21,907 nucleotides of DNA from an uncultured Rikenella sp. (GCA_910577885.1 CAJTNK010000020.1:1-21907), one strand, 5' to 3'. Positions 8,231-16,071 are shown, counted from the stretch's first letter. Translations and numbers: made by a program. The notes: generated from the sequence alone by a model not told the origin.

Positions 8231-8668
8231 ATGTCTCTGCGTCGACATATCGCTTTCGTAGCCGTGCTGGTGGCCAGTGCGGCGATGCTCGTGCATGCGG
8301 TGGTGCCGCATCATCGGCATGGCGGAGTGACGGCAGCGGTTGAACGGTCGGTCGGGCTGATGGCCGGGGAGGAGGTGGTCGGAGCGGGATGCCATTGCCT
8401 CTGCGAAGACGGGGCGCAATGTGTGGCGAGGCGGGCCTTTTTGTCGCGCTACGAAGAGGATGACCGGAGTCGGGAGAGTCCGGTACGGGCCCGGTTGCCG
8501 ATACTGGTCTGTGATTTCTGCACCGGCCATGGAAATTCGGCCGCCGAAGTGACCACTTTTCGGGAGAAGGGGAGTCGGCTCTGTTTTCAATCCGATCAAC
8601 GGTTAATCGATCAATGGAGGCCCGACGCGACGGCGGGGCGGGCGCCTCCGGTTTTACGACAGGCTTAA
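8231..8668 (+). CDS. small exported His/Cys-containing protein (DUF6769-like), possibly metal-binding
   Basis: A 145-residue protein with an N-terminal signal peptide or single membrane helix (residues 6-24), followed immediately by VVPHHRHGG and then GCHCLCEDGAQC at about 53-64 and CDFC near 95. Bacteroides homologues that I recall as DUF6769 have the same layout: a hydrophobic start, then VPHHHH, then a variable Cys/His-containing part, encoded just before CusB-like adaptors. The His and Cys groups suggest a periplasmic metal-binding or metal-sensing accessory protein, but this is inference. It is the first gene of the cluster, 83 nt before the adaptor, with a hairpin between them. Family assignment is from memory and moderate. 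Confidence 0.65.
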   Translation: MSLRRHIAFVAVLVASAAMLVHAVVPHHRHGGVTAAVERSVGLMAGEEVVGAGCHCLCEDGAQCVARRAFLSRYEEDDRSRESPVRARLPILVCDFCTGHGNSAAEVTTFREKGSRLCFQSDQRLIDQWRPDATAGRAPPVLRQA

Positions 8669-8673
8669 ACAAG

Positions 8674-8722
8674 CCGCTCTTCCGGCATGCGTGCCGCATA
8701 GTAAAGAGCGGATCTTCTTTTT
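8674..8722 (+). terminator. hairpin plus T-tract between the small exported gene and the adaptor gene
   Basis: CCGCTCTT (8674-8681) pairs with AAGAGCGG (8704-8711), and CGGCA tgcg TGCCG (8683-8696) forms an inner stem. CTTCTTTTT follows at 8714-8722. This has the form of an intrinsic terminator or attenuator lying inside the operon, so it may lower expression of the pump relative to the first gene. An outer inverted repeat, TTTTACGACA (8652-8661) with TGTCGTAAAA (8732-8741), encloses it and could fold as a longer stem. Confidence 0.6.
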
Positions 8723-8751
8723 GATTCTCAGTGTCGTAAAACGATTTTTTC

Positions 8752-9990
8752 ATGAAATTTTCAATAATATTGGCGTCGACGTTCGTTGCGTCGGCGCTGT
8801 TGTGGGGGTGCGGTGCGGCCGGTTCTTCCGACCACGACCACGATCACGAGGGCCACGACCACGCGGCTGAACAACACGATCATGCGGCTGAAGAGGGGGC
8901 CGAGCATGCAGAACATGACCATGCGGCAGGTGCGACCGAGGCCGACCATGTCGACGAACCGGGTGTGATCGTGATGGGCGACTCGCAGGCCGAGGCGCTC
9001 GGGCTGACGTATGAAACGGCTGTGACGGGTCCGTTCTCGAGCGTGGTCCGTACGGGCGGCGGGATCGAAGCCGCTCCGGGCGACCGTTCGACGGTCACGG
9101 CCACCACGTCCGGTATCGTGAGCTTCGGCGGCCGGCGGCTCACCGAAGGGACGCGCGTGGCGAAAGGGACTCCGTTTCTGATTCTGGGTTCGGCCGGGAT
9201 GGTCAAGGGGAACTACCCCCAGCAGCTGGCCGATGCCCGGGCCGAACTGGCCAAAGCCGAAGCCGAGCATGCCCGGGCCGAGTCGCTCTCGGGCAACCGG
9301 GTGGTGAGCGGAGCGGACCTCGAGGCGGCTCGGCTGGCGGTGGATGTGGCTCGGCGACGGGTGGCGGTGCTCTCCGAGAACGCCACGCGGGGCGGCAAGA
9401 GTGTTTCGACGCCGCTCACCGGTTACGTAACGTCGCTGGCTGTGGGCGAGGGCGACTACGTGGAGGCGGGGCAGCCGCTGGCTACGATCTCGGCCAATCG
9501 AAACCTCGTCTTGCGAGCCGACCTCCCGCAACGCTACCTCGACCGGACGGCGGAAATACGGACGGCCAACTTCACGACGCCGTACGACGGCAAAAATCAT
9601 GATCTCACGGAGCTCGGCGGGCGGTTGATCGGTTCCGGCCGGGCCGTGGCGACCGGTTCGCCGACCCTTCCCGTGCGGTTCGAATTCGAAAACCGCGGCG
9701 ACCTGACACCGGGCTCGGTGGTCGAGGTCTACCTCAAGGGGGCTACGCGCGAGGGGGTGTTGACGGTACCGCTCTCGGCGCTCACCGAAGAGCAGGGAGC
9801 CAATTACCTCTATGTCCGACTCTCGCCGGGCCACTACCGCAAGCTCCCGGTCCGACCGGGAGCTTCGGACGGGGCCCGGGTCGAAATCCTCTCCGGACTC
9901 TCCGCCGGCGACGAGGTGGTAACCACCGGGGCCTACTTCGTCCGACTCGCCGGTATGTCTACTGCTATCCCTCACGGCCATTCTCACTAA
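8752..9990 (+). CDS. RND efflux periplasmic adaptor, His-rich lipoprotein (CusB/CzcB family)
   Basis: Membrane-fusion protein linking the inner-membrane pump to the outer-membrane channel. The 412-residue product has a lipoprotein signal ending in LLWGC (Cys20). It is followed by a strongly His/Asp/Glu-rich segment at 27-57 (repeated HDHDH, HDH and EH units) and a His-containing tail (HGHSH). The rest has the HlyD-type layout. A first lipoyl-like half lies at about 110-150, a short alpha-hairpin at about 155-210 (QLADARAELAKAEAEHARAE), the second lipoyl half at 215-250 (LTGYVTSLAVGEGDYVEAGQ), then beta-barrel and membrane-proximal domains. The His segment likely binds metal in the periplasm (inference; such regions are known in CzcB/ZneB-type adaptors). 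The next pump gene starts only after 407 nt, because a copy of the dispersed element lies between them. Confidence 0.93.
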   Translation: MKFSIILASTFVASALLWGCGAAGSSDHDHDHEGHDHAAEQHDHAAEEGAEHAEHDHAAGATEADHVDEPGVIVMGDSQAEALGLTYETAVTGPFSSVVRTGGGIEAAPGDRSTVTATTSGIVSFGGRRLTEGTRVAKGTPFLILGSAGMVKGNYPQQLADARAELAKAEAEHARAESLSGNRVVSGADLEAARLAVDVARRRVAVLSENATRGGKSVSTPLTGYVTSLAVGEGDYVEAGQPLATISANRNLVLRADLPQRYLDRTAEIRTANFTTPYDGKNHDLTELGGRLIGSGRAVATGSPTLPVRFEFENRGDLTPGSVVEVYLKGATREGVLTVPLSALTEEQGANYLYVRLSPGHYRKLPVRPGASDGARVEILSGLSAGDEVVTTGAYFVRLAGMSTAIPHGHSH

Positions 9991-10010
9991 TCTTTAATTA
10001 CAACCCGTTC

Positions 10011-10353
10011 TTTGGCTACGGGCAAGAACTGTTCTTTTTGTGAACAACCGAGCAGCGTACCGAGGGCAGAGACCGTTTACGGGCTTTGCCGAGGTAGCGC
10101 GAGGAAGACGAAGTCAAAAAGAACCAAAAAAACTTCAGAGCGCATCCCTTTGGGATGCTTTGGCCGTGTCAGCCTCGTGCTTTGGGTGGGGATTCTTTTT
10201 GGGCGCGCGTTGGGCTGCGAAAACCTTAGGCGCGCCTAAAAGAACCCCCACCCACAACCTGAGGACTGCGGAGCCTAAGGCGTAGCGTATGCTGTCTCAA
10301 AAGTTTTTGGTGCCGCTTTTTCCAAAAAGCGGCAGTTCCCTCCCGTCGCTAAT
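10011..10353 (+). repeat. dispersed inverted-repeat element, copy B (with 69-bp insertion)
   Basis: Occupies nearly the whole 407-nt gap between the adaptor and pump genes. Left end is TTTGGCTACGGGCAAGAACT; right end is CCCGTCGCTAAT. It has the same order of parts as copies A and C: hairpin 1, GCATCCCtttGGGATGC, the central hairpin (arms 10184-10208 and 10229-10253), the conserved linker, and hairpin 4 (GCCGCTTTTTCCAAAAAGCGGC region). It differs by 69 bp at 10047-10115 in the loop of hairpin 1, which accounts exactly for 343 versus 274 bp. Nothing else is visible in 9991-10010, and 10354-10397 is AT-rich leader of the pump gene. Confidence 0.87.
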
Positions 10354-10397
10354 GATCGAGGCTGTAAATAATAGAATGATATAGACATAGAAGAGCG

Positions 10398-13300
10398 ATG
10401 ATAAATAGGATCATAGAGTTTTCGTTGCGGAACCGGTTGAGCGTGATGCTCGTATCGGTATTGATGTTGTTGGCCGGTGGTTATACGGCGAGTCGGATGG
10501 AGGTGGATGTATTTCCGGATTTGACTTCACCGACGGTGGTGGTGATGACCGAGGCGCCGGGGATGGCGGCCGAGGAGGTGGAGCGTCTGGTGACATTCCC
10601 GGTCGAGACCGCGTTGAACGGGGCTACGGATGTCCGTCGGGTACGTTCGGCGTCGACCACCGGTTTTTCGACCGTGACCGTGGAGTTCGACTGGGGCACC
10701 GACATCTATCGGGCCCGGCAGATCGTGGCCGAGAAGCTGGCCGGGATCGGCGAGCAGTTGCCGGCGGGTGCCGATGCGCCGGTGTTGGCACCGCAGTCGT
10801 CGTTGTTGGGCGAGGTGATGGTGGTCGGGCTCACGGCCGACAGCACGTCGCTCGAGGAGCTGCGGACACTGGCCGATTGGACCTTGAGGCCGCGGCTGTT
10901 GTCGACCGGCGGCGTGGCGCAGGTCACGGTGGTGGGCGGTGACATCCGCGAGTATCAGATCGTGGCTTCGCCGCAGCTGATGCGCCATTACGGGGTGAGT
11001 CTGGATGAGTTGTTGGCGGCCACCGAGTCGATGAATGCCGATGCCGCCGGAGGGATTCTGAACCAGTACGGGAACGAGTATATCGTGCGGGGGATGGTGC
11101 GGACCACGTCGGTGGAGGAGATCGCGTCGAGCGTCGTGAAGCTGTCGGCGGAGGGTACTCCGGTGACGCTGGCCGACATCGCGGAGGTTCGGACCGGGGG
11201 CAAGACCCCGCGGATGGGCGATGCGTCGGTGAACGGCGTTCGGGCCGTGCGGCTGTCGGTGACGAAGCAGCCGGCGACCGGTACGCTGGAGCTCACCGAG
11301 CGACTCGATGCCACGATGGCCGAGTTGTCCCGCGAGCTGCCGCCCGATGTGCAGGTCACGACCGAGATTTTTCGCCAGGCCACCTTTATCGAGAGTTCGG
11401 TGCGCAACATCGAACGGGCGCTGATCGAGGGCGGGGTGTTGGTGGTGGTGATTCTGATGATTTTTCTCGGGAACTTCCGCACGACGATCATTTCGTTGGC
11501 GGCGATCCCGATATCGCTGCTCGTGGCGATGATCGTGCTGCAGGCGTTGGGCTTTTCGCTCAATACGATGAGCCTCGGCGGGATGGCCATTGCGATCGGT
11601 TCGCTGGTGGACGACGCCATTATCGACGTCGAGAACGTCTTCAAGCGGCTGCGCGAGAATCACCGTCTGCCCGAAGCCGAGCGCAAATCCTCTCTGAAAG
11701 TCGTTTACGAGGCCTCGACCGAGATCCGCGCTTCGATCTGGAATGCCACGCTGATTATTATCGTGACCTTCGCACCGCTTTTCTTCCTGAGCGGGATGGA
11801 GGGCCGTATGCTCCGGCCGTTGGGGATCGCGTTCATCGTCTCGTTGTTCGCGTCGATGGTCGTGGCCATCACGCTGACGCCGGTGCTGGGGAGCTACCTG
11901 CTGACCGGCGAGCGGATGCTGGGGCGGCACGAGCGCGAACCGTGGATCGTGCGGCGGATGAAGGCCGGGTATGTCGGGCTGTTGGGCGGGGCACTGCGAC
12001 ACCGCTGGGCGGTGGTTGTGGTGGCCGTGGTGCTGTTCGTGGGGGCCGGAGGGATCTTCGCGACCTTGGGGCGGAACTTCCTGCCGCCGTTCAACGAGGG
12101 GTCGATGGCGATTTCGATTTCGGCGATGCCCGGCACTTCGCTCGAGGAGAGCGTCCGGATCGCCGAACTGGCCGAAGCCGAGTTGATGGAGGTGCCGGAG
12201 GTGGTCGTGGTGTCGCGCAAGAGCGGCCGGGCCGAGCTCGATGAACACGCTCTGGGGACCGAGACTTCGGAAATCGACGTGCCGTTCGTGTTGAAGGATC
12301 GGAGCCGGGCCGAGGTGTTCGCCGACGTGCGGCGCCGGTTGAGCGGCATCCGGGGGATCGTCTATGAGATCGGGCAGCCGATTTCGCACCGCATCGACCT
12401 GCTGTTGTCCGGTACGCGGTCGAACATCGCGGTGAAGATTTTCGGTCCGGAGCTTCCGGAGCTTTTTGCGCTGGGGAACCGCATCAAGGCCGCCACGCAG
12501 GACATTCCGGGGCTGGTGGACCTGAACGTCGAACAGCAGATCGAACGGCCGCAGTTGCAGATCCGCCCGCGTCGCGGGGTGCTGGCGCAGTGGGGGATCT
12601 CGCCGTCGCAGTTCACGCGGACGGTCGAGATCGCGCTGGCCGGACAGGTCGTCTCGGAGGTCTACGAGCGGGAACGGAACTTCGACCTGACGGTGAAGTT
12701 CGACTCCGTGAGCCGCTCGTCGATGGAGGGGATCGCCGGCATTCTGCTCGACGGCCGGACCGCCGACGGCCAAACGGTGAAGGTGCCGCTGGGCGACGTG
12801 GCCGAGATCGTCTCGACCTCCGGGCCCAACGCCATCAACCGCGAGAACGTGAGCCGCAAGCTGGTTGTCTCGGGCAATGTCGAGGGGGCCGACCTGCGCG
12901 GGGTCGTGGAACAGATCCAACGGCGCATCGCCGAGCGGGTGCCGCTCCCCGAGGGTTACCACATCGAGTACGGCGGGCAGTTCGAGAGCGAAGCGGCGGC
13001 GTCGAGAACCCTGTTGCTGACCTCGCTGCTGGCTCTGCTGGCGGTCTTCATGCTGCTCTACAACGAATTCCGCGATCTGCGGCTGACGGGCGTCGTGCTG
13101 CTCAACCTGCCGTTGGCGATGATCGGCGGCGTGGCGGCCATCCGGCTGACCTCGGGCATCATCAGCATCCCGGCCATCATCGGATTCATCTCGCTCTTCG
13201 GAATCGCCACGCGCAACGGGATTCTCCTTATCTCGCGTTACCGCCACCTGTCCGCTGAGGCCGAGTGGGCGGGGCGGAGTCTCCGCGAGCGGATCCTCCA

Positions 13301-13517
13301 CGGATCGGCCGACCGGCTCAGTCCGATCGTCATGACGGCCCTGACTTCGGGGCTGGCACTGATTCCGCTGGCCCTCGGGGGCGACCTCCCGGGCAACGAA
13401 ATACAGAGTCCGATGGCGATTGTGATCCTCGGCGGGCTGTTGACCTCCACGCTGTTGAACCTTTTTGTCGTCCCGGCGGTCTATGCGCTGATCCATCGCC
13501 GCGGCGAGGTGCGGTAG
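10398..13517 (+). CDS. heavy-metal efflux RND pump (CzcA/CusA family, HME)
   Basis: Inner-membrane proton-driven pump exporting metal ions through a tripartite complex. The 1039 residues match the family. The first helix is at about 12-31, followed by a large periplasmic loop, a helix cluster at 340-500, a second loop and a final helix cluster. The TM4 signature is GGMAIAIGSLVDDAIIDVEN at 394-413, with Asp405 and Glu412 at the proton-relay positions of CusA. The first position of the CzcA DFG motif is Ala here, so it resembles the HME3/HME4 patterns rather than CzcA. By my recalled alignment the CusA Cu(I)-binding Met573, Met623 and Met672 are replaced by Ser573, about Glu625 and Leu668. Divalent cations are therefore the likelier substrate. 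It sits between adaptor and channel genes. Confidence 0.94.
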   Translation: MINRIIEFSLRNRLSVMLVSVLMLLAGGYTASRMEVDVFPDLTSPTVVVMTEAPGMAAEEVERLVTFPVETALNGATDVRRVRSASTTGFSTVTVEFDWGTDIYRARQIVAEKLAGIGEQLPAGADAPVLAPQSSLLGEVMVVGLTADSTSLEELRTLADWTLRPRLLSTGGVAQVTVVGGDIREYQIVASPQLMRHYGVSLDELLAATESMNADAAGGILNQYGNEYIVRGMVRTTSVEEIASSVVKLSAEGTPVTLADIAEVRTGGKTPRMGDASVNGVRAVRLSVTKQPATGTLELTERLDATMAELSRELPPDVQVTTEIFRQATFIESSVRNIERALIEGGVLVVVILMIFLGNFRTTIISLAAIPISLLVAMIVLQALGFSLNTMSLGGMAIAIGSLVDDAIIDVENVFKRLRENHRLPEAERKSSLKVVYEASTEIRASIWNATLIIIVTFAPLFFLSGMEGRMLRPLGIAFIVSLFASMVVAITLTPVLGSYLLTGERMLGRHEREPWIVRRMKAGYVGLLGGALRHRWAVVVVAVVLFVGAGGIFATLGRNFLPPFNEGSMAISISAMPGTSLEESVRIAELAEAELMEVPEVVVVSRKSGRAELDEHALGTETSEIDVPFVLKDRSRAEVFADVRRRLSGIRGIVYEIGQPISHRIDLLLSGTRSNIAVKIFGPELPELFALGNRIKAATQDIPGLVDLNVEQQIERPQLQIRPRRGVLAQWGISPSQFTRTVEIALAGQVVSEVYERERNFDLTVKFDSVSRSSMEGIAGILLDGRTADGQTVKVPLGDVAEIVSTSGPNAINRENVSRKLVVSGNVEGADLRGVVEQIQRRIAERVPLPEGYHIEYGGQFESEAAASRTLLLTSLLALLAVFMLLYNEFRDLRLTGVVLLNLPLAMIGGVAAIRLTSGIISIPAIIGFISLFGIATRNGILLISRYRHLSAEAEWAGRSLRERILHGSADRLSPIVMTALTSGLALIPLALGGDLPGNEIQSPMAIVILGGLLTSTLLNLFVVPAVYALIHRRGEVR

Positions 13518-13570
13518 TGGGAGGGGTCGGGCGGCAGCCTCCTTATAAGTAAGGGTCCGGCGGCGGGAAT

Positions 13571-13588
13571 ATCCCCCATTCGGGGGAT
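13571..13588 (+). repeat. short hairpin between pump and channel genes
   Basis: ATCCCCC (13571-13577) and GGGGGAT (13582-13588) form a 7-bp stem with a 4-nt loop in the 114-nt gap 13518-13631. No T-tract follows, so read-through into the channel gene is expected. It could protect mRNA or be incidental. Confidence 0.5.
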
Positions 13589-13631
13589 TGACCGGCGGAC
13601 CGAAAAGGCGGAATTTTGCAACAAAAACAGA

Positions 13632-14804
13632 ATGAAAAGAATCTTTTATACGTTTGCTTTTTTACTGTCGGGCGTCGGAGCGGCCTCGGCACAGGGGGTG
13701 GGCGATTACGCCGCGTTTCTGAGCGATGTGGCGGCCCGCAGTCCGCAGCTGGCGGCGGCCGACAAGGGACACGCCGCTACGGTGAGGGGCCTGCGGACGG
13801 GTCTCGCACCGGACGATCCGGAGGTGGGACTGGAATACTATTTCACGGGCGAGTCGCGTTATGAGATTGCGGTGGAACAGGCGTTCGACTTCCCGACCCT
13901 CTACCACCAGCGCAACCGGATCAGCAAACTGGGCGTCACGAAGGCCGAACAGGAGTATCGGTCGGCCCGGCGGGCGATTATGGGTTCGGTGTCGGAGGCT
14001 TACCTGGCGTTGAACTACACGACCGAGCGGGTCGGGATTCTGACCCGCCGGCGCGACGACCTGCGTCGCGCCGTGAGCCTCTACCGCGAGGCCGTCGAGG
14101 CGGGACATCGCTCGGTGATCGACCTGCGCAACACCCAGATGATGCTGACCGAGGTCGAAAACAGCCTCGCGCTGGCCGAGACCGAACGGGTCGAGGCGTC
14201 GGCCGTGTTGGCCCAGCTGAACGGCGGTCGGGAGATCGTGCCGCAGGGCTATCCGCAGTTCGGCTTCACGGGCACGCGGGAGGAGTTTGTCGAAGCGGCT
14301 CTGGCGGCCGATTTCGACCTCCGGGCCGTGGCCGTCGACACGCTCATCGCCCAGCGGGAACTCAAGCTGAGCCGACAAGCCTGGATCCCGAAACTGAAGG
14401 TGGGTTACAAGGTCGAAATCGAGGGGTCGAAAGGGACCAATGCCCTCTTGGCGGGTATCTCGCTTCCGTTGTGGCAGAACAGCGGTCGCACGCGCCATGC
14501 GCGGGCGCAGGACGCAGCGGCTCGGGCACAGCATGCCGCCACGGAATCGGAGCTGCGGACCCATCTGCAGACGCTCCATGCGCGTTACACGGCCTTGTCG
14601 GCGGCGCTGGCGGCCCGCGAGGGCGACCGCACCGGAACGGACTATCCGGAACTCCTCAAACAGTCGGTCGAGGCGGGCAACCTGACCTCGATCGACGCTC
14701 TGTTGGGGTTGGACGAGTGGTATGCGCTGAAGGATAGTCTGATGGAACTGGAGTACGAGGTGGCTCGGGCCGGAGCGGCGATGGCCCTCTGCCTGATGGA
14801 CTGA
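13632..14804 (+). CDS. TolC-like outer-membrane efflux protein (CusC/CzcC role)
   Basis: Outer-membrane channel of the tripartite metal-efflux system. The 390-residue product has a Sec signal peptide (MKRIFYTFAFLLSGVGAASA) with an AxA cleavage site and no lipobox, unlike E. coli CusC, which is a lipoprotein. The two OEP repeats are visible: long helices rich in Ala/Glu/Arg at about 35-65, 95-200, 270-330 and 345-385, and barrel-like strands near 70-90 (GLEYYFTGESRYEIAVEQAF) and 245-270 (PKLKVGYKVEIEGSKG). It is somewhat short for the family. It lies last in the cluster, 114 nt after the pump gene, and is probably co-transcribed. Confidence 0.9.
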   Translation: MKRIFYTFAFLLSGVGAASAQGVGDYAAFLSDVAARSPQLAAADKGHAATVRGLRTGLAPDDPEVGLEYYFTGESRYEIAVEQAFDFPTLYHQRNRISKLGVTKAEQEYRSARRAIMGSVSEAYLALNYTTERVGILTRRRDDLRRAVSLYREAVEAGHRSVIDLRNTQMMLTEVENSLALAETERVEASAVLAQLNGGREIVPQGYPQFGFTGTREEFVEAALAADFDLRAVAVDTLIAQRELKLSRQAWIPKLKVGYKVEIEGSKGTNALLAGISLPLWQNSGRTRHARAQDAAARAQHAATESELRTHLQTLHARYTALSAALAAREGDRTGTDYPELLKQSVEAGNLTSIDALLGLDEWYALKDSLMELEYEVARAGAAMALCLMD

Positions 14805-14850
14805 CGCAGACGAGGGAAAACCCTCTGCGTACGAGCGGATACGGAGCTCG

Positions 14851-14880
14851 CGCCGACGGTCTCGAACCCGACCGACGGCG
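14851..14880 (+). promoter_or_regulatory. 11-bp stem-loop upstream of nadA
   Basis: CGCCGACGGTC (14851-14861) pairs with GACCGACGGCG (14870-14880) with one central A-A mismatch and an 8-nt loop (TCGAACCC). It lies 49 nt before the nadA ATG and 46 nt after the efflux cluster. A second, bulged hairpin starts at the efflux stop codon (ACGCAG 14804-14809 with CTGCGT 14825-14830, then AGGG aaaa CCCT inside). Neither has a T-tract. They could end the efflux transcript or lie in the nadA leader. The loop resembles a tRNA T-loop only superficially. Confidence 0.5.
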
Positions 14881-14929
14881 TAAGTTCCGTATAATTGTTT
14901 ATATTAGGGGTTTGAAATTCAATCTGACG

Positions 14930-15874
14930 ATGACACTGAAAGAGAAGATCGAAAGGCTCAAACGGGAGCGTCGGGCAGTGATCCTGGCCCACTACTACAC
15001 GGAGGGCGAGGTGCAGGACGTAGCGGATTTCGTGGGCGACAGCCTGGCCCTGTCGCAGCGGGCGGCGACCACCGACGCCGAGGTGATCCTCTTTGCGGGG
15101 GTGCACTTCATGGGCGAGACGGCCAAAATCCTCTCGCCGCAAAAAACAGTCCTGCTGCCGGACCTGGCGGCGGGGTGTTCGCTGGCCGACTCGTGCCGGG
15201 CCGAGGACCTGGCGGCATTCATCGACCGCCATCCGGGACACACGGTGATCTCGTACGTCAACACCACGGCCGAGGTCAAAGCCTTGACCGATATCGTTTG
15301 CACGAGCAGCAATGCGGTGCAGATCGTCGAATCCCTGCCGCCGGACGAACCCATCATCTTCGGACCGGACCGGAACTTGGGCAACTACATCAAGAATATC
15401 ACGGGACGCGAAAACATGTTGATTTGGGACGGAGCGTGCCACGTCCACGAGGAGTTTTCGCTCGACAAGATCCTGGCCCTCAAGGCAGAGCATCCGCAGG
15501 CCAAGATCCTGGCCCATCCGGAGTGCAAACGGCCGATCATCCTGGTGTCGGACTATGTGGGGTCGACGGCGGGTCTGTTGAAGTTCGCCGTCGAGGATAC
15601 TTCGACCGAAACCTACATTGTCGTGACGGAACCGGGCGTGTTGCACCAAATGCGTCGGGCGGCTCCTTCGAAACGGTTCATCCCGGCTCCGCCGACGGAT
15701 TCTACGTGCGGGTGCAACAACTGCAACTACATGAAACTGGTGACGTTGCAGAAGATGGCGGACGCTTTGGAGCGTCTGGAACCGCAGATCGTCATCCCGG
15801 AAGAGGTGCGGGTGCGGGCGGAACGGTCGATTCGTCGGATGCTGGAGATCTCGCAGCGGCTGGGGCTGGTTTAG
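14930..15874 (+). CDS. nadA: quinolinate synthase NadA
   Basis: 4Fe-4S enzyme condensing iminoaspartate with dihydroxyacetone phosphate to quinolinate in de novo NAD synthesis. I take ATG 14930 as the start (MTLKEKIERL); an in-frame TTG at 14912 would add six residues but is less likely. The 314-residue product has AHYYTEGEVQDVADFVGDSL near the N-terminus, AGCSLADSC with Cys83, GACHVHEEF with Cys170 and CGCNNCNYMKL with Cys265. Cys83, Cys170 and Cys265 match the three cluster ligands known from other NadA proteins, including the 87-residue spacing between the first two. No nadB or nadC is in this window, so the partner enzymes must be encoded elsewhere. A structured 125-nt spacer separates it from the efflux cluster. 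Confidence 0.96.
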   Translation: MTLKEKIERLKRERRAVILAHYYTEGEVQDVADFVGDSLALSQRAATTDAEVILFAGVHFMGETAKILSPQKTVLLPDLAAGCSLADSCRAEDLAAFIDRHPGHTVISYVNTTAEVKALTDIVCTSSNAVQIVESLPPDEPIIFGPDRNLGNYIKNITGRENMLIWDGACHVHEEFSLDKILALKAEHPQAKILAHPECKRPIILVSDYVGSTAGLLKFAVEDTSTETYIVVTEPGVLHQMRRAAPSKRFIPAPPTDSTCGCNNCNYMKLVTLQKMADALERLEPQIVIPEEVRVRAERSIRRMLEISQRLGLV

Positions 15875-15879
15875 TTTCC

Positions 15880-15958
15880 GGTGCCGCTCGGCAGGCGAGG
15901 ACTGAGGTTTTCGAGGTAAATTTCTCGCCCGAATGGCCAGTACCGCGTGCCGGGGGGG
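15880..15958 (+). repeat. GC-rich post-stop repeat, copy after nadA
   Basis: Begins with GGTGCCGCTCGGCA five nt after the nadA stop. It reaches TACCGCGTGCCGGGGGG at 15941-15957, collinear with the copy after pnp (54-116, minus strand). The middle, with CGAGG ... CTCG pairing around 15912-15928, is hardly conserved between the two. Confidence 0.5.
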
Positions 15959-16029
15959 CCGCCGCCATGGTGAGAACTCGGCCAAGCGTTTGGTAGAGCC
16001 CGTCTCGATGCTTCGCATCGCCGGCCTTT

Positions 16030-16071
16030 GCGGTGCCGCTGGGCCCTTGAAGGCTGGAATTGGCTCGGCAA
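16030..16071 (+). repeat. dispersed 42-bp GC-rich segment, copy 1
   Basis: Matches the reverse complement of 7619-7660 without gaps at 34 of 42 positions. The best-conserved part is GCTGGA(A/G)TTGGCTCGGCAA at the 3' side. Confidence 0.65.

Noticed and set aside
7574..8599. 341-codon minus-strand open frame across the spacer and the small exported gene
   Set aside because: Low-complexity Arg/Pro/Ala composition, no domain, crosses inverted repeats; plus-strand gene at 8231 is better supported.
10012..10285. 75- and 81-codon open frames inside repeat copy B
   Set aside because: Not preserved in copies A and C, where the hairpins but not the reading frames are kept.
10527..13496. 989-codon minus-strand open frame
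   Set aside because: Antisense shadow of the RND pump; composition is Gln/Arg/His-rich and no family is recognisable.
14851..14880. tRNA-like T-arm (TCGAACCC loop)
   Set aside because: The stem pairing does not fit a T-arm of 5 bp with a 7-nt loop, and no acceptor, D or anticodon arm is present.
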